This document shows, in pieces, positions 57,201-64,000 of a stretch of 64,000 nt of DNA. Each line of letters starts with the position of its first letter. Positions within the stretch are counted from its first letter, which is position 1. The DNA lies in contig NZ_JAEQMU010000005.1 of the NCBI RefSeq assembly GCF_017908035.1, positions 1 to 64,000 of the forward strand. Reading direction: 5' to 3'. The notes beneath the pieces are model-generated. The model worked only from the letters and a program-made list of their open reading frames with translations. It did no database searches and was not told the origin of the DNA. Both the position numbers and the translations under genes were made by a program. This stretch comes from Sphingobacterium tabacisoli. Lineage in GTDB: Bacteria > Bacteroidota > Bacteroidia > Sphingobacteriales > Sphingobacteriaceae.

Positions 57201-57313
57201 TCACCACAATCCCACCAGCTCGCTGTGCGCTCGGCAGTTAGGACATAAGCTAGCGTTGCTATTATAGCACAGGCCCATCCCAATAGGTTATTAATCTTAT
57301 TATAATTCATCAT
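54278..57313 (-). CDS. DUF2723-family membrane glycosyltransferase (protein O-mannosyltransferase-like)
   Basis: 1011 residues. About twelve transmembrane helices in the N-terminal 650 residues with TASWWDCGEFIASAYKMQ and HQPGAPLF in the first loop, DUF2723 core, and a large periplasmic C-terminal domain with TPR-like helices. In Bacteroidota this family is linked to O-mannosylation or O-glycosylation of secreted proteins; activity is inferred. GDP-mannose dehydratase is elsewhere in the window, but no link is proven. Strong terminator follows. Confidence 0.82.
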   Translation of the reverse strand: MMNYNKINNLLGWACAIIATLAYVLTAERTASWWDCGEFIASAYKMQIVHQPGAPLFLMIQNLFSNLALGDRMQIAFWMNIGSAVCSGLTILFLFWSITALGRKIFLGKADLSVPLNESDVIRVMGAGVVGALAYAFTDTFWFSAVESEVYAMSSLCTAVVFWAILKWEVRADEQGADRWLILIAYVMGLSIGVHLLNLLVIPAIALVIYVRRAKEVTTKGVVKSLLIGVIVLALILWGVIQYLIKFAAFADLFFVNTLGLGFGSGVTFFALLVVGGLVYGIWYSIKKVKPLLNIALISLGFVIFGYSSFAMILIRAKANPTLNNSDPDNVFSFLSYLNREQYGDEPLFKGRFFDAKLTDISESGKIYRKDKDKYVVAKTKTDYKYDRETLFPRIYSEKGDHPAFYRQYLGLGPNEQPTFADNLKFFFGYQIGHMYGRYFMWNFAGRQNDVQGHGSVLEGNWISGIKPIDNALIGGQYDLPTSEKENPARNTYFFLPLLLGLVGAYWHFGKNQRDAGVVFLLFFFTGLAIVLYLNQSPMQPRERDYAYAGSFYAFSIWVGLGVLAIADFLTKKVSAKTAGMVATVVGLFAGPVLLASQNWDDHDRSHKFLARDMARNYLESCAPNAILFSYGDNDTYPLWYVQEVEGFRTDVRVVNLSLLSSDWYMRQMLEKVNDADALPIDIDPEKFKDGVRDVIYYQDFQIPGHIEVRDLLDVMLSDNAQNKVQLQGGDWVNLLPTKNMKLTVDKNAVLANKVVPKGWEDAIVDTMEWTYSMNYVSRAELSIMAMLANNNWKRPIYFTSTTPEVNYIGLDKYLVSEGFAMRLMPINTGNNESEEGFAPVTDVDGMYNNIINKYKWGNMSGSSYLDPDSYRYISLYVSSIFGETAQNLLHEGKKEEARKVVVNAYENMPKRTFQMSEPMSYVLLVDAMYKTGESAKAKEIALRNLTFIGENMRYYTSNKLLTNLGSERNVRLGLMGLQRYKMIADESKDPDVQKAADGLMKEFGYFFGGQ

Positions 57314-57600
57314 ACTTTAATTGCGTTCACAAAATCATCGTAGGACACAGACTATAGTATAGCCCCACGCTGAGGAAAATAAAGGCTTATCGCCAAAATG
57401 AACTATGATTATATACAGTCATTTTAGAACATTGCCCAAACTTCGCTTCGAAAATAAGGAATACATCGTTACAAAAGAATAACAAATTGATATTTTAACA
57501 GAGTTTAATCCTTCAAACCGGAAGATTTTAGAAACCGCTTTCTCTACATCAAAAAATATTAAGCTGAGAATCAGCACAAATCAAAATTAAAGCAAAAAAG
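57314..57600. other. Intergenic region upstream of DUF2723 and tRNA-Gln
   Basis: Divergent gap of about 370 bp. No gene recognised. It must hold the DUF2723 promoter (minus) and holds the tRNA promoter at its right end. Confidence 0.5.
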
Positions 57601-57632
57601 TTTTGCAGTTATAGAAAACAGCTGTATATTTG
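57601..57632 (+). promoter_or_regulatory. Promoter of tRNA-Gln
   Basis: TTTTG at 57601-57605 and TATATTTG at 57625-57632, spaced 19 bp: a textbook Bacteroidota promoter. Confidence 0.85.
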
Positions 57633-57683
57633 CATCATCAAACACGGAAACAACGACACAAAATGTTTGATAAAAAGGATGAT

Positions 57684-57754
57684 TGTCCGATAGTATAAGG
57701 GTAGTACGACAGTTTTTGGTACTGTTTGTCTTGGTTCGAATCCAGGTCGGACAA
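57684..57754 (+). tRNA. tRNA-Gln (anticodon TTG)
   Basis: 71 bases. Acceptor TGTCCGA pairs with TCGGACA. The anticodon stem ACAGT/ACTGT holds the loop TTTTGGT, with TTG at positions 34-36 (Gln). T-arm GGTTCGAATCC is present and CCA is not encoded. It is preceded by its own promoter and followed by a terminator. Confidence 0.96.
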
Positions 57755-57756
57755 CA

Positions 57757-57788
57757 AAAGAGAGTTACAATTTGTAACTCTCTTTTTT
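57757..57788 (+). terminator. Terminator after tRNA-Gln
   Basis: AAAGAGAGTTACAA with TTGTAACTCTCTTT, tight loop, then T-run. Confidence 0.9.
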
Positions 57789-57859
57789 GTTTTATACCAC
57801 TCTCATTACACCACAGATAGAAGCACTATGTTTGGCTTTTTATTTCGCTATCAATTCTA

Positions 57860-57867
57860 TACCTTTG
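57860..57867 (+). promoter_or_regulatory. Promoter -7 element of prs
   Basis: TACCTTTG matches TAnnTTTG; TTTG upstream at 57831-57834 is 25 bp away, longer than usual. ATG at 57901, 33 bp downstream. Confidence 0.6.
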
Positions 57868-57900
57868 CCAAAACATTTTAGATACAAATATATTTAAACC

Positions 57901-58857
57901 ATGCCTTTGCAATTTAACACGGTTAAATTATTTGCTGGTTCTGGCACACAAGAACTTGCAGAAAAAATCTCTACTTCCTTCGGTAAACCATTAGGAGACA
58001 AGACGCTTGCCAAATTCAGTGATGGAGAGATCCAGCCCTTCTACAACGAATCAGTCCGCGGCGCTGACTTATTCTTGATTCAATCAACCAATCAACCAAC
58101 AGACAATCTTTTTGAATTACTGTTGATGATTGATGCTGCAAAAAGAGCCTCTGCGCACTACATTACGGCTGTCGTTCCTTACTTTGGTTATGCCCGTCAA
58201 GACCGCAAGGACAAACCCCGTGTTGCAATTGGGGCCAAGATGATCGCAAACCTGATTACTGCAGCGGGAGCACATCGCATCATGACGATGGATCTACATG
58301 CAGCGCAGATCCAAGGTTTTTTTGACATCCCTGTAGACCATTTAGATGGATCTGTGATTTTCGTGCCTTATATCAAATCCTTAAATCTTCCGAATCTAAC
58401 TATAGCTTCACCAGATATGGGTGGGTCGTACCGCGCACGTACCTTTGCTAAGTTTTTTAATGCTGAAGTAATCATCTGTGATAAACGCCGTAAACGTGCA
58501 AACGAGATTGAGTCAATGTCTATTATTGGTGATGTTACAGGTCAGGACGTTGTATTAATGGATGATATATGTGATACTGCTGGTACCTTATCTAAGGCAG
58601 CTGCATTAATCATGGAAAACGGGGCAAATTCTGTGAGAGCCGTATGTACACATGCCGTATTATCAGGCAAGGCTTACGAGACTATTGAAAACTCAGTATT
58701 AACAGAAATGATTGTCACTGACACGATCCAGTTAGATCCAGAAAGATCAAAAGCTTGTTCTAAAATAAAAGTATTATCTACCGCAGACCTATTTGCGAAA
58801 GCAATTAAAAGTGTAAATGAGCACGCTTCCATTGCAGAATTATTTGCAGTAGATTAA
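57901..58857 (+). CDS. prs: Ribose-phosphate pyrophosphokinase
   Basis: 318 residues. Makes PRPP for His, purine and pyrimidine synthesis. Motifs: DLHAAQIQGFFDIPVDHL, CDKRRKRANEIESM and the PRPP loop VLMDDICDTAGTLSKAA. Usually followed by rplY in related genomes, but here a minus-strand pair intervenes. Terminator after. Confidence 0.97.
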   Translation: MPLQFNTVKLFAGSGTQELAEKISTSFGKPLGDKTLAKFSDGEIQPFYNESVRGADLFLIQSTNQPTDNLFELLLMIDAAKRASAHYITAVVPYFGYARQDRKDKPRVAIGAKMIANLITAAGAHRIMTMDLHAAQIQGFFDIPVDHLDGSVIFVPYIKSLNLPNLTIASPDMGGSYRARTFAKFFNAEVIICDKRRKRANEIESMSIIGDVTGQDVVLMDDICDTAGTLSKAAALIMENGANSVRAVCTHAVLSGKAYETIENSVLTEMIVTDTIQLDPERSKACSKIKVLSTADLFAKAIKSVNEHASIAELFAVD

Positions 58858-58884
58858 AATATAAGATACATTATTGAAATAAGA

Positions 58885-58915
58885 AGGCCATCTGCTAAAA
58901 GCGGATGGCCTCTTT
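58885..58915 (+). terminator. Terminator after prs
   Basis: AGGCCATC-T-GCT / AGC-G-GATGGCCT with AAA loop and a T-rich tail. Confidence 0.9.
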
Positions 58916-59032
58916 TCATATATAGTTAGTGTGTTAACAGGCTTTTATCCCTGTTTTACAAAAAACATACCACAATACTGTTTCCTGAAAAAATGCCTGT
59001 TCAAACACGTAAAAACACCTGTTATATTCCAA

Positions 59033-59064
59033 CAAAAGAGCCGCTCCTATAAAGAAGCGGCTCT
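59033..59064 (-). terminator. Terminator of the DUF1080 gene
   Basis: AGAGCCGCT (59037-59045) with AGCGGCTCT (59056-59064), loop of ten bases. On the minus strand TTTTGTT follows. Confidence 0.88.
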
Positions 59065-59086
59065 AACTTGGATAATCCTAATATCA

Positions 59087-62000
59087 TTAAAGACGTTTTA
59101 CACGGATATTCCTCAAAAAGACTTCCGTCCCGTGCCCCAAGAAACCAATATGTCCTTTTGCAGCATCCAAGCCTGGATGTTTCTTTCCATCCGCTGGACC
59201 GTTTTTCGACGCAGCTTTGATATCGCCATCGACAATAACCTGTCCATTGACGGTCACTTTGATCTTATTACCTTGTATGCGGATTTCTTCTTCGTTCCAC
59301 TCCCCTAAAGGTTTTAAAGAACCTCTTTTAGCAGCGATGATACCATATACTGAACCATGATATTGATAAGGCTTCAACTGGCTATACACCTCCGCATCAT
59401 CATCCAGAATTTGAATCTCATGACCTAGATAAGCCGCATCTCCTTCCAAAGGGGTTCTTATTCCTACGCCATTATTAGCACCTGCTGTCAGTTTAAATTC
59501 AAATCGGTAGACAAAATCGCCATACTCTTCTTTTGTATAAATATTCTTTCCAAACTTTGCGACAGGATTAGAACGTAGAGCTCCCTCTTCATTGATCTCA
59601 TAGGCCGGAGAGGAGGTCCATTTATCCAGATTAGTACCATCAAAAAGCATCTCAAAGCCCTCTGCTTTCTCCTGAGCGTTCAAGGAGTAAACCACCTTCC
59701 GTGGCAACTCCTTCAGATACACATCCCTATACCACACACGTGAACCATGCGCCTGCAATTCGATTTGCTCTGTTGGGAATATAGACTGGTTTCTGTCCCA
59801 ATAATTTTCCAGAGGAACATTATCCACCACCAATTCTCCATTAAGCCATACCCAGACGTTGTCACCTATCATACGGATCTTAAAATTATTCCATTCGCCC
59901 AGCGGGTTATCAGCAACCTTCAATGGTTTTGAGTTCGACTTATTATTGTAAAGACCACCTGATCCTACTTCTGCACCTACATTAGTTCTGGAAATATCCC
60001 AGATTTGTACCTGAGGTGTACCTCTTAAATAGACACCAGCGTCAGGCTCCTTGCCATTTTTATCCAACTTCCAGTCGAGCAACATTTCAAAATCACCATA
60101 TTGCTTTATGGTAGCGATATTATCTCCATGCCCAGCAAAGACAAGATCACCATCGATAGCAGACCAGCTTTCACGCATTTTCTTATCGGCTTCCAATTGC
60201 TTTTGCTCTAACTCTTTCGGACTCATCTTAGCACGCTTGATCGGATTCTCCACCAATCCCTTCCATCCGGTCAGATCTTTTCCATTAAAGAGTGCTATGT
60301 ACCCTTCTTTGGTTGGCATTTCTGTCAGATGACGCACAATAGCTTCTTTTAAGTAGGAGCTTTCGCTTCCGGAAAGGTTATTTTTGGCGGTCTCTAACCA
60401 ATTACGGACATCTGCTCCCACAAATTCTTTATTATCCATGATGATATTCATCACCACATCGGTTGCGACACCCTTTAGATCCGCATCATTAAGGTATTTA
60501 CTAGCAAAAACCAAAGCTGAATAGGTACCGGTAGCCTTCAGACCAGAAAGCGCGGCACTTTTTTGCTCTTTGGTCTGCGAATAGTCAAAAGCATCTCTTA
60601 ATAAAAGTGTCTTTTGTTCATCCTTAACTTGACTCGCATTCAGCTGCTTGATAAATCCTGTAAAGACAGTCTTGAACAAAGCAGGATCTTTCTCGGTGCG
60701 GAGCAACGCTGTAAGCCCATCCAGAGAGGATGTATTAGACCAAGCGGCCAATGCCTGTACCGCATCAGCTTTCAATGGATTATCAGCCCCCAAATAACCG
60801 CTGACTGTTTTCAAAGACTCCGCACCTCCCTCTCCTGCAAATACAGGAAAAAGTCGCGCAGCAGAAGGCGCTTGTGATCTTGAAATATTAGCCGATAGTC
60901 GTTGAATTATAGTCGCCTTATCCTTATTGTTGCGCAGAGCAACAATAGCAGCTTGCTGTGCAGATGCGACTTCAGCTCCTTGAGCAGATCCAAGTACCTT
61001 TATAACAGACTCAAAATCTTCATCGTTGACTACATTTGGTAATGCCTTATAAGCAGCAGCACGCACAGTAGGACTTCCCTTCTCTATCAGTGCAAAGACT
61101 TCTTTTGAGGAATTTTGGTCCGAGCGCTTAGACAACACATCCAATAACGCAACTTTAGTTTTATCATCTACATTAGGAAGCGCCTTATTTATTTCGGTTA
61201 CTGTCTGCGCACCCTTAGCGGTTAATAGAAGTGTCTTCAGCGTTTCAACCTCTGCATCACTACCTGTAGCCAATTGTTTAATAACAAAAGTGGTATTCGT
61301 TCCTTTAGTCAATGCAGACAACGTATTATAAGCAGCAATACGTGCTTCTGCATCTTTCACCCCCTTCAAACTCTTTTCAATTACAGGAACCGTAGCAGTA
61401 GCATCTTTCTTTGCCAAAAAGTTCAATACACTTTCTTGTGCCTCTGGGGAGAGCTTGGTCAAAGAGGATGCAATTTTCTTAATATCTGAAGCCGTAGCCT
61501 CACTACCCAATAATCCCAGTGCGACATTACGCAACACCGCATTGTTGTCTGTGGATAGTTTTAGCAAATTCTTTTTTTGTTTCGCTGGCTCGATACGGTT
61601 CATCAATTCCAGTGCCGCAACACGTGCACCTATCGCTTTGGGGTCTGATGCCTCCGTAAAAATAGTAGACGACAGTTTATAAGCAAGATCTTTCTTACCA
61701 TTCTTAGCCAAAACATTCGCATATTCTAAGGTCAACGCAGCGACATTAGACTTATCAAATGCATAATTTGCCGATTTCGCTTTCCCATAAAATGTATCAT
61801 AGGACTTTTCACCACCGATTTTGCTCAACGTCGTCAACGCATTACGTTGAAAATTTTCAGATTGGTATTGTCCAATCAAAGCAATCACACGCTCTTCCGC
61901 ATCTTTGGACTGCAGCTCGCCGAGTGCACCTATTATCGCTGTAGCAGTTTGCTCCGTCACATTTCCAGCTAATGCTGTATTTAGTGCAGCAGCTGCCTCT

Positions 62001-62482
62001 GGAGTATGTATTGCACTCAGAACACGGGCAGCTTTCTCCGCAAAATAACCGTCATTTAGATAGGTTGCGACCTGATTGACAGATTCGTTTTTAGCACAGA
62101 ATTTCAATAATTCGAAAACAAAAGCTTTATTATTTTGGTCCTTCAAATTGCCCAATGCACTTAACAAACCCTTCGCATAGGTCTCACGCAACGCCTCCTT
62201 ACTAGGTTGCATTACATAAAAAGCATAAGAATTAGTCGCATATTCGATAGGCGCATTATTACCTCCTTGTGGTTTTAGCCCATTCAACAATGCCGCAACA
62301 TCTTCGGCAGTAAATCCCTCCAACTCTTTCATCGCTGCCAAGAACTTGGTTTGTTCTGCGGCAGGTTGCTGCGCCAATACATCTGCGATCTTTGTAGCAG
62401 TCGTCCGGTTAGCTGGCTGTTGTGCATAGGATGCCGTCTGCAACAACAACAATATAGATATTGTATTAAAAATCTTCTTCAT
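59087..62482 (-). CDS. HEAT-repeat protein with two DUF1080 (3-keto-disaccharide hydrolase) domains
   Basis: 1131 residues, exported (signal peptide MKKIFNTISILLLLQTASYA). N-terminal region (about 60-715) is a helical HEAT-like solenoid rich in Ala/Leu. A first DUF1080 domain begins about 725 (ALFNGKDLTGWKGL, and DAGVYLRGTPQVQIWD). A second begins about 943 (GFEMLFDGTNLDKW, AAYLGHEIQILDDD). DUF1080 proteins act on 3-keto sugars. Pairing with the Gfo/Idh/MocA gene 14 bp upstream suggests a two-step 3-keto-sugar pathway outside or in the periplasm. Fusion with HEAT repeats is unusual in my view. Confidence 0.85.
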   Translation of the reverse strand: MKKIFNTISILLLLQTASYAQQPANRTTATKIADVLAQQPAAEQTKFLAAMKELEGFTAEDVAALLNGLKPQGGNNAPIEYATNSYAFYVMQPSKEALRETYAKGLLSALGNLKDQNNKAFVFELLKFCAKNESVNQVATYLNDGYFAEKAARVLSAIHTPEAAAALNTALAGNVTEQTATAIIGALGELQSKDAEERVIALIGQYQSENFQRNALTTLSKIGGEKSYDTFYGKAKSANYAFDKSNVAALTLEYANVLAKNGKKDLAYKLSSTIFTEASDPKAIGARVAALELMNRIEPAKQKKNLLKLSTDNNAVLRNVALGLLGSEATASDIKKIASSLTKLSPEAQESVLNFLAKKDATATVPVIEKSLKGVKDAEARIAAYNTLSALTKGTNTTFVIKQLATGSDAEVETLKTLLLTAKGAQTVTEINKALPNVDDKTKVALLDVLSKRSDQNSSKEVFALIEKGSPTVRAAAYKALPNVVNDEDFESVIKVLGSAQGAEVASAQQAAIVALRNNKDKATIIQRLSANISRSQAPSAARLFPVFAGEGGAESLKTVSGYLGADNPLKADAVQALAAWSNTSSLDGLTALLRTEKDPALFKTVFTGFIKQLNASQVKDEQKTLLLRDAFDYSQTKEQKSAALSGLKATGTYSALVFASKYLNDADLKGVATDVVMNIIMDNKEFVGADVRNWLETAKNNLSGSESSYLKEAIVRHLTEMPTKEGYIALFNGKDLTGWKGLVENPIKRAKMSPKELEQKQLEADKKMRESWSAIDGDLVFAGHGDNIATIKQYGDFEMLLDWKLDKNGKEPDAGVYLRGTPQVQIWDISRTNVGAEVGSGGLYNNKSNSKPLKVADNPLGEWNNFKIRMIGDNVWVWLNGELVVDNVPLENYWDRNQSIFPTEQIELQAHGSRVWYRDVYLKELPRKVVYSLNAQEKAEGFEMLFDGTNLDKWTSSPAYEINEEGALRSNPVAKFGKNIYTKEEYGDFVYRFEFKLTAGANNGVGIRTPLEGDAAYLGHEIQILDDDAEVYSQLKPYQYHGSVYGIIAAKRGSLKPLGEWNEEEIRIQGNKIKVTVNGQVIVDGDIKAASKNGPADGKKHPGLDAAKGHIGFLGHGTEVFLRNIRVKRL

Positions 62483-62496
62483 GGTTCTATTTCAGG

Positions 62497-63762
62497 TTAG
62501 AAAGTCCAAGGACCTCTCATAGGTTGATTGATCAAACGGTTAGCGGCTTCATCGTTTACAAACTCTTGCTTAGCCGAATCAAAATGTAACGTTCTATTCA
62601 GACGCAATGCTGCCAATCCAAGATTAACAAGCGTACACGAATAGTACCCATTATCCTCATTCAGTGCAAATTTCTGTCTAGTACGCACGGCCTCTACAAA
62701 ATCAGTCATCTGTGGTGCTGGGTCCGGATATTGCGCCAGTTTGCGCTCCAAATCAGGGATATCAGAAACGAATCCCCTGAACAGCTTACCTTTAGGTCCC
62801 TCAATATATGCCTTCCCGACTTCAGTACCTTCTCCGTCAAGTATAATCTGACAGCCGTCCGCATAGGTATAAGTAATTTTACGCCATATACCTACAGCAT
62901 CAGAATGTTGCTGTGGTGCATCGACCTCCACTTTTACCGGGCTTTCGTTGTCTTTACCCAAGAAGTATTGAACTGGATCTAAATAATGCTGCCCCATATC
63001 ACCCAAACCGCCACCATCATAATCCCAATATCCACGGAAAGTCGTGTGTACGCGATGTGTACTATACGGTTTATAAGGCGCTGGCCCTAACCACATGTCA
63101 TAATCCAATTCCTTTGGCGCCTGCTCAACAGGTAAATTCTCTTTACCTACCCAGTAAAACTTCCAATCAAATCCAGTATGCTTACTAATAGTCACTTTCA
63201 ATGGCCACCCCAACATCCCCGTATCGACGACTTTTTTGATTTTTTTCACAGGCACATTCATACCGTAAAAATTAGCATCAAAGCGGAACCACGTATTTAA
63301 CCTAAAAATATTACCATGTTGCGCAACAGCTTCCTTGACTTTCTTTCCCTCACCGATTGTCCTTGTCATAGGCTTTTCACACCAGATATCTTTACCCGAA
63401 CGAGCGGCTTCAAGAGCCATTAGACCATGCCAGTGCGGCGGTGTAGCAATATGCACAATATCCACTTCGGGATTAGAAATCAGATCTCTGAAATCATGAT
63501 GCTCTTTAATCCCTCCCCCTAAAGCGTTTTGCGCCAGAGCAAGGTGTCTTGTATCGACATCACAAATAGCGACCGTCTTTGTACCAGCATATTTGAAATG
63601 TCCACGTCCCATAGATCCGACGCCAATCACCCCTTTGGTCAAATGATCGCTTGGAGCAAGGTATCCCTTACCCAGTACAAACCGTGGCACAATAGTAAAT
63701 GCCGCAGCTCCAATCAATGACTTCTTGATAAAATCACGTCTTGAAGTATGTTGTTTTTCCAT
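62497..63762 (-). CDS. TAT-exported Gfo/Idh/MocA-family oxidoreductase
   Basis: 421 residues. Twin-arginine signal SRRDFIKKSLIGAAAF (R8, R9), NAD-binding Rossmann motif VIGVGSMGRGHF, catalytic-lysine motif CEKPMTRTIGEG, and FRGYWDYDGGGLGDMGQHYLD. Predicted to oxidise a sugar in the periplasm with tightly bound cofactor, giving a 3-keto product for the neighbouring DUF1080 protein. Substrate unknown. Upstream TATATTTG promoter at 63823-63830. Confidence 0.9.
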   Translation of the reverse strand: MEKQHTSRRDFIKKSLIGAAAFTIVPRFVLGKGYLAPSDHLTKGVIGVGSMGRGHFKYAGTKTVAICDVDTRHLALAQNALGGGIKEHHDFRDLISNPEVDIVHIATPPHWHGLMALEAARSGKDIWCEKPMTRTIGEGKKVKEAVAQHGNIFRLNTWFRFDANFYGMNVPVKKIKKVVDTGMLGWPLKVTISKHTGFDWKFYWVGKENLPVEQAPKELDYDMWLGPAPYKPYSTHRVHTTFRGYWDYDGGGLGDMGQHYLDPVQYFLGKDNESPVKVEVDAPQQHSDAVGIWRKITYTYADGCQIILDGEGTEVGKAYIEGPKGKLFRGFVSDIPDLERKLAQYPDPAPQMTDFVEAVRTRQKFALNEDNGYYSCTLVNLGLAALRLNRTLHFDSAKQEFVNDEAANRLINQPMRGPWTF

Positions 63763-63822
63763 GTTTATTATGATTATTTTAGGTTCTCAAGCTTTAAAGT
63801 TAATTGTTTTTTTTAGACAACT

Positions 63823-63830
63823 CAAATATA
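63823..63830 (-). promoter_or_regulatory. Promoter -7 element of the Gfo/Idh gene
   Basis: Minus-strand TATATTTG matches TAnnTTTG, with a TTTCG-like -33 about 20 bp upstream. Leader of about 54 nt. Confidence 0.5.
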
Positions 63831-63899
63831 AATAGATAAAATTTTTAATGAACGAAAAATTACACTTTTATTCTCCCCATCACAAAAAGAAAACAACTC

Positions 63900-63930
63900 T
63901 TGTTAATTCCCAATTCTTTAATTACTTTTG
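63900..63930 (+). promoter_or_regulatory. Promoter of rplY
   Basis: TTG at 63900-63902 and TACTTTTG at 63923-63930, 20 bp spacing. Leader about 20 nt. Confidence 0.75.
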
Positions 63931-63956
63931 CACCTCAAATTTTAATATTTAAAAAC

Positions 63957-64000
63957 ATGAAATCAATTGCTATTAGCGGTTCTCTTAGAAAGAACGTAGG
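63957..64000 (+). CDS. rplY: 50S ribosomal protein L25 (5' end only)
   Basis: Only 14 full codons in view: MKSIAISGSLRKNV, matching the start of Bacteroidota L25/Ctc proteins. The gene continues past the window. L25 binds 5S rRNA. The call rests on a short stretch and its usual neighbour prs, though separated here by 5 kb. Confidence 0.7.
   Translation, partial: MKSIAISGSLRKNV

Noticed and set aside
58931..59308. Plus-strand frame overlapping the terminator and DUF1080 3' end
   Set aside because: Antisense to the DUF1080 gene and crosses two hairpins; no family resemblance.
58857..63957. Transposase or integrase near the prs-rplY insertion
   Set aside because: No transposase, terminal repeats or tRNA fragment were found, so the mechanism of insertion is not assigned.

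Overview
The window looks like chromosomal DNA of a Bacteroidota bacterium close to Sphingobacterium/Pedobacter (Sphingobacteriaceae). The evidence is the gene families present (DUF2480, DUF3108, DUF3109, DUF6427, choice-of-anchor L, DUF2723, HU-CCDC81/SPOR), few Shine-Dalgarno sequences, and promoters of the Bacteroidota type (TTTG / TAnnTTTG). There is one tRNA, no rRNA, no CRISPR array and no insertion sequence.

Layout. 1-6220 (minus) is the 5' part of a giant repetitive surface protein, preceded by a small secreted protein gene (6241-6750). 7222-7580 holds a palindrome and a 63-bp/21-bp tandem array. 7702-12843 (minus) is a histidine operon hisC-B-H-A-F-IE without hisG and hisD, followed upstream by rnz, a STAS protein, purC and phoH. 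From 16546 the plus strand carries a SAM hydroxide adenosyltransferase, an ABC exporter, a YtxH protein, ccmB/ccsA/ccmD, DUF6427, an outer-membrane barrel, lptC, a PpiD-like isomerase, DUF2480/3108/3109 genes, a polyprenyl synthetase and a TerC-family protein. 31600-34900 has a second 21-bp array between two terminators, a coiled-coil membrane protein, gmd and tpx. 34915-42879 carries a FadL porin and SGNH lipoprotein pair, OsmC, DUF2157 (minus), uvrA and a UbiE-like methyltransferase.

42869-52233 (minus) is a seven-gene envelope unit: giant TPR protein, plugless barrel, HU-CCDC81/SPOR membrane protein, ExbB, ExbD, TonB and folC. It looks like an energised Tol-Pal-like module and is the most interesting system in the window. 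52517-54027 is pyrR-pyrB and 54278-57313 a DUF2723 membrane glycosyltransferase. 57684-58857 holds tRNA-Gln and prs. The start of rplY is at 63957, separated from prs by a minus-strand pair (TAT-exported Gfo/Idh/MocA oxidoreductase and a HEAT-DUF1080-DUF1080 protein) that looks like an insertion into a usually compact prs-rplY locus.

Most genes are housekeeping (His, purine, pyrimidine and PRPP metabolism, DNA repair) or envelope biogenesis. The accessory signals are the repetitive adhesin, the intergenic repeat arrays, a small repeat shared by two his-operon spacers, and the sugar-enzyme insertion. All functional calls come from reading the sequence and from family knowledge; no database search was run.
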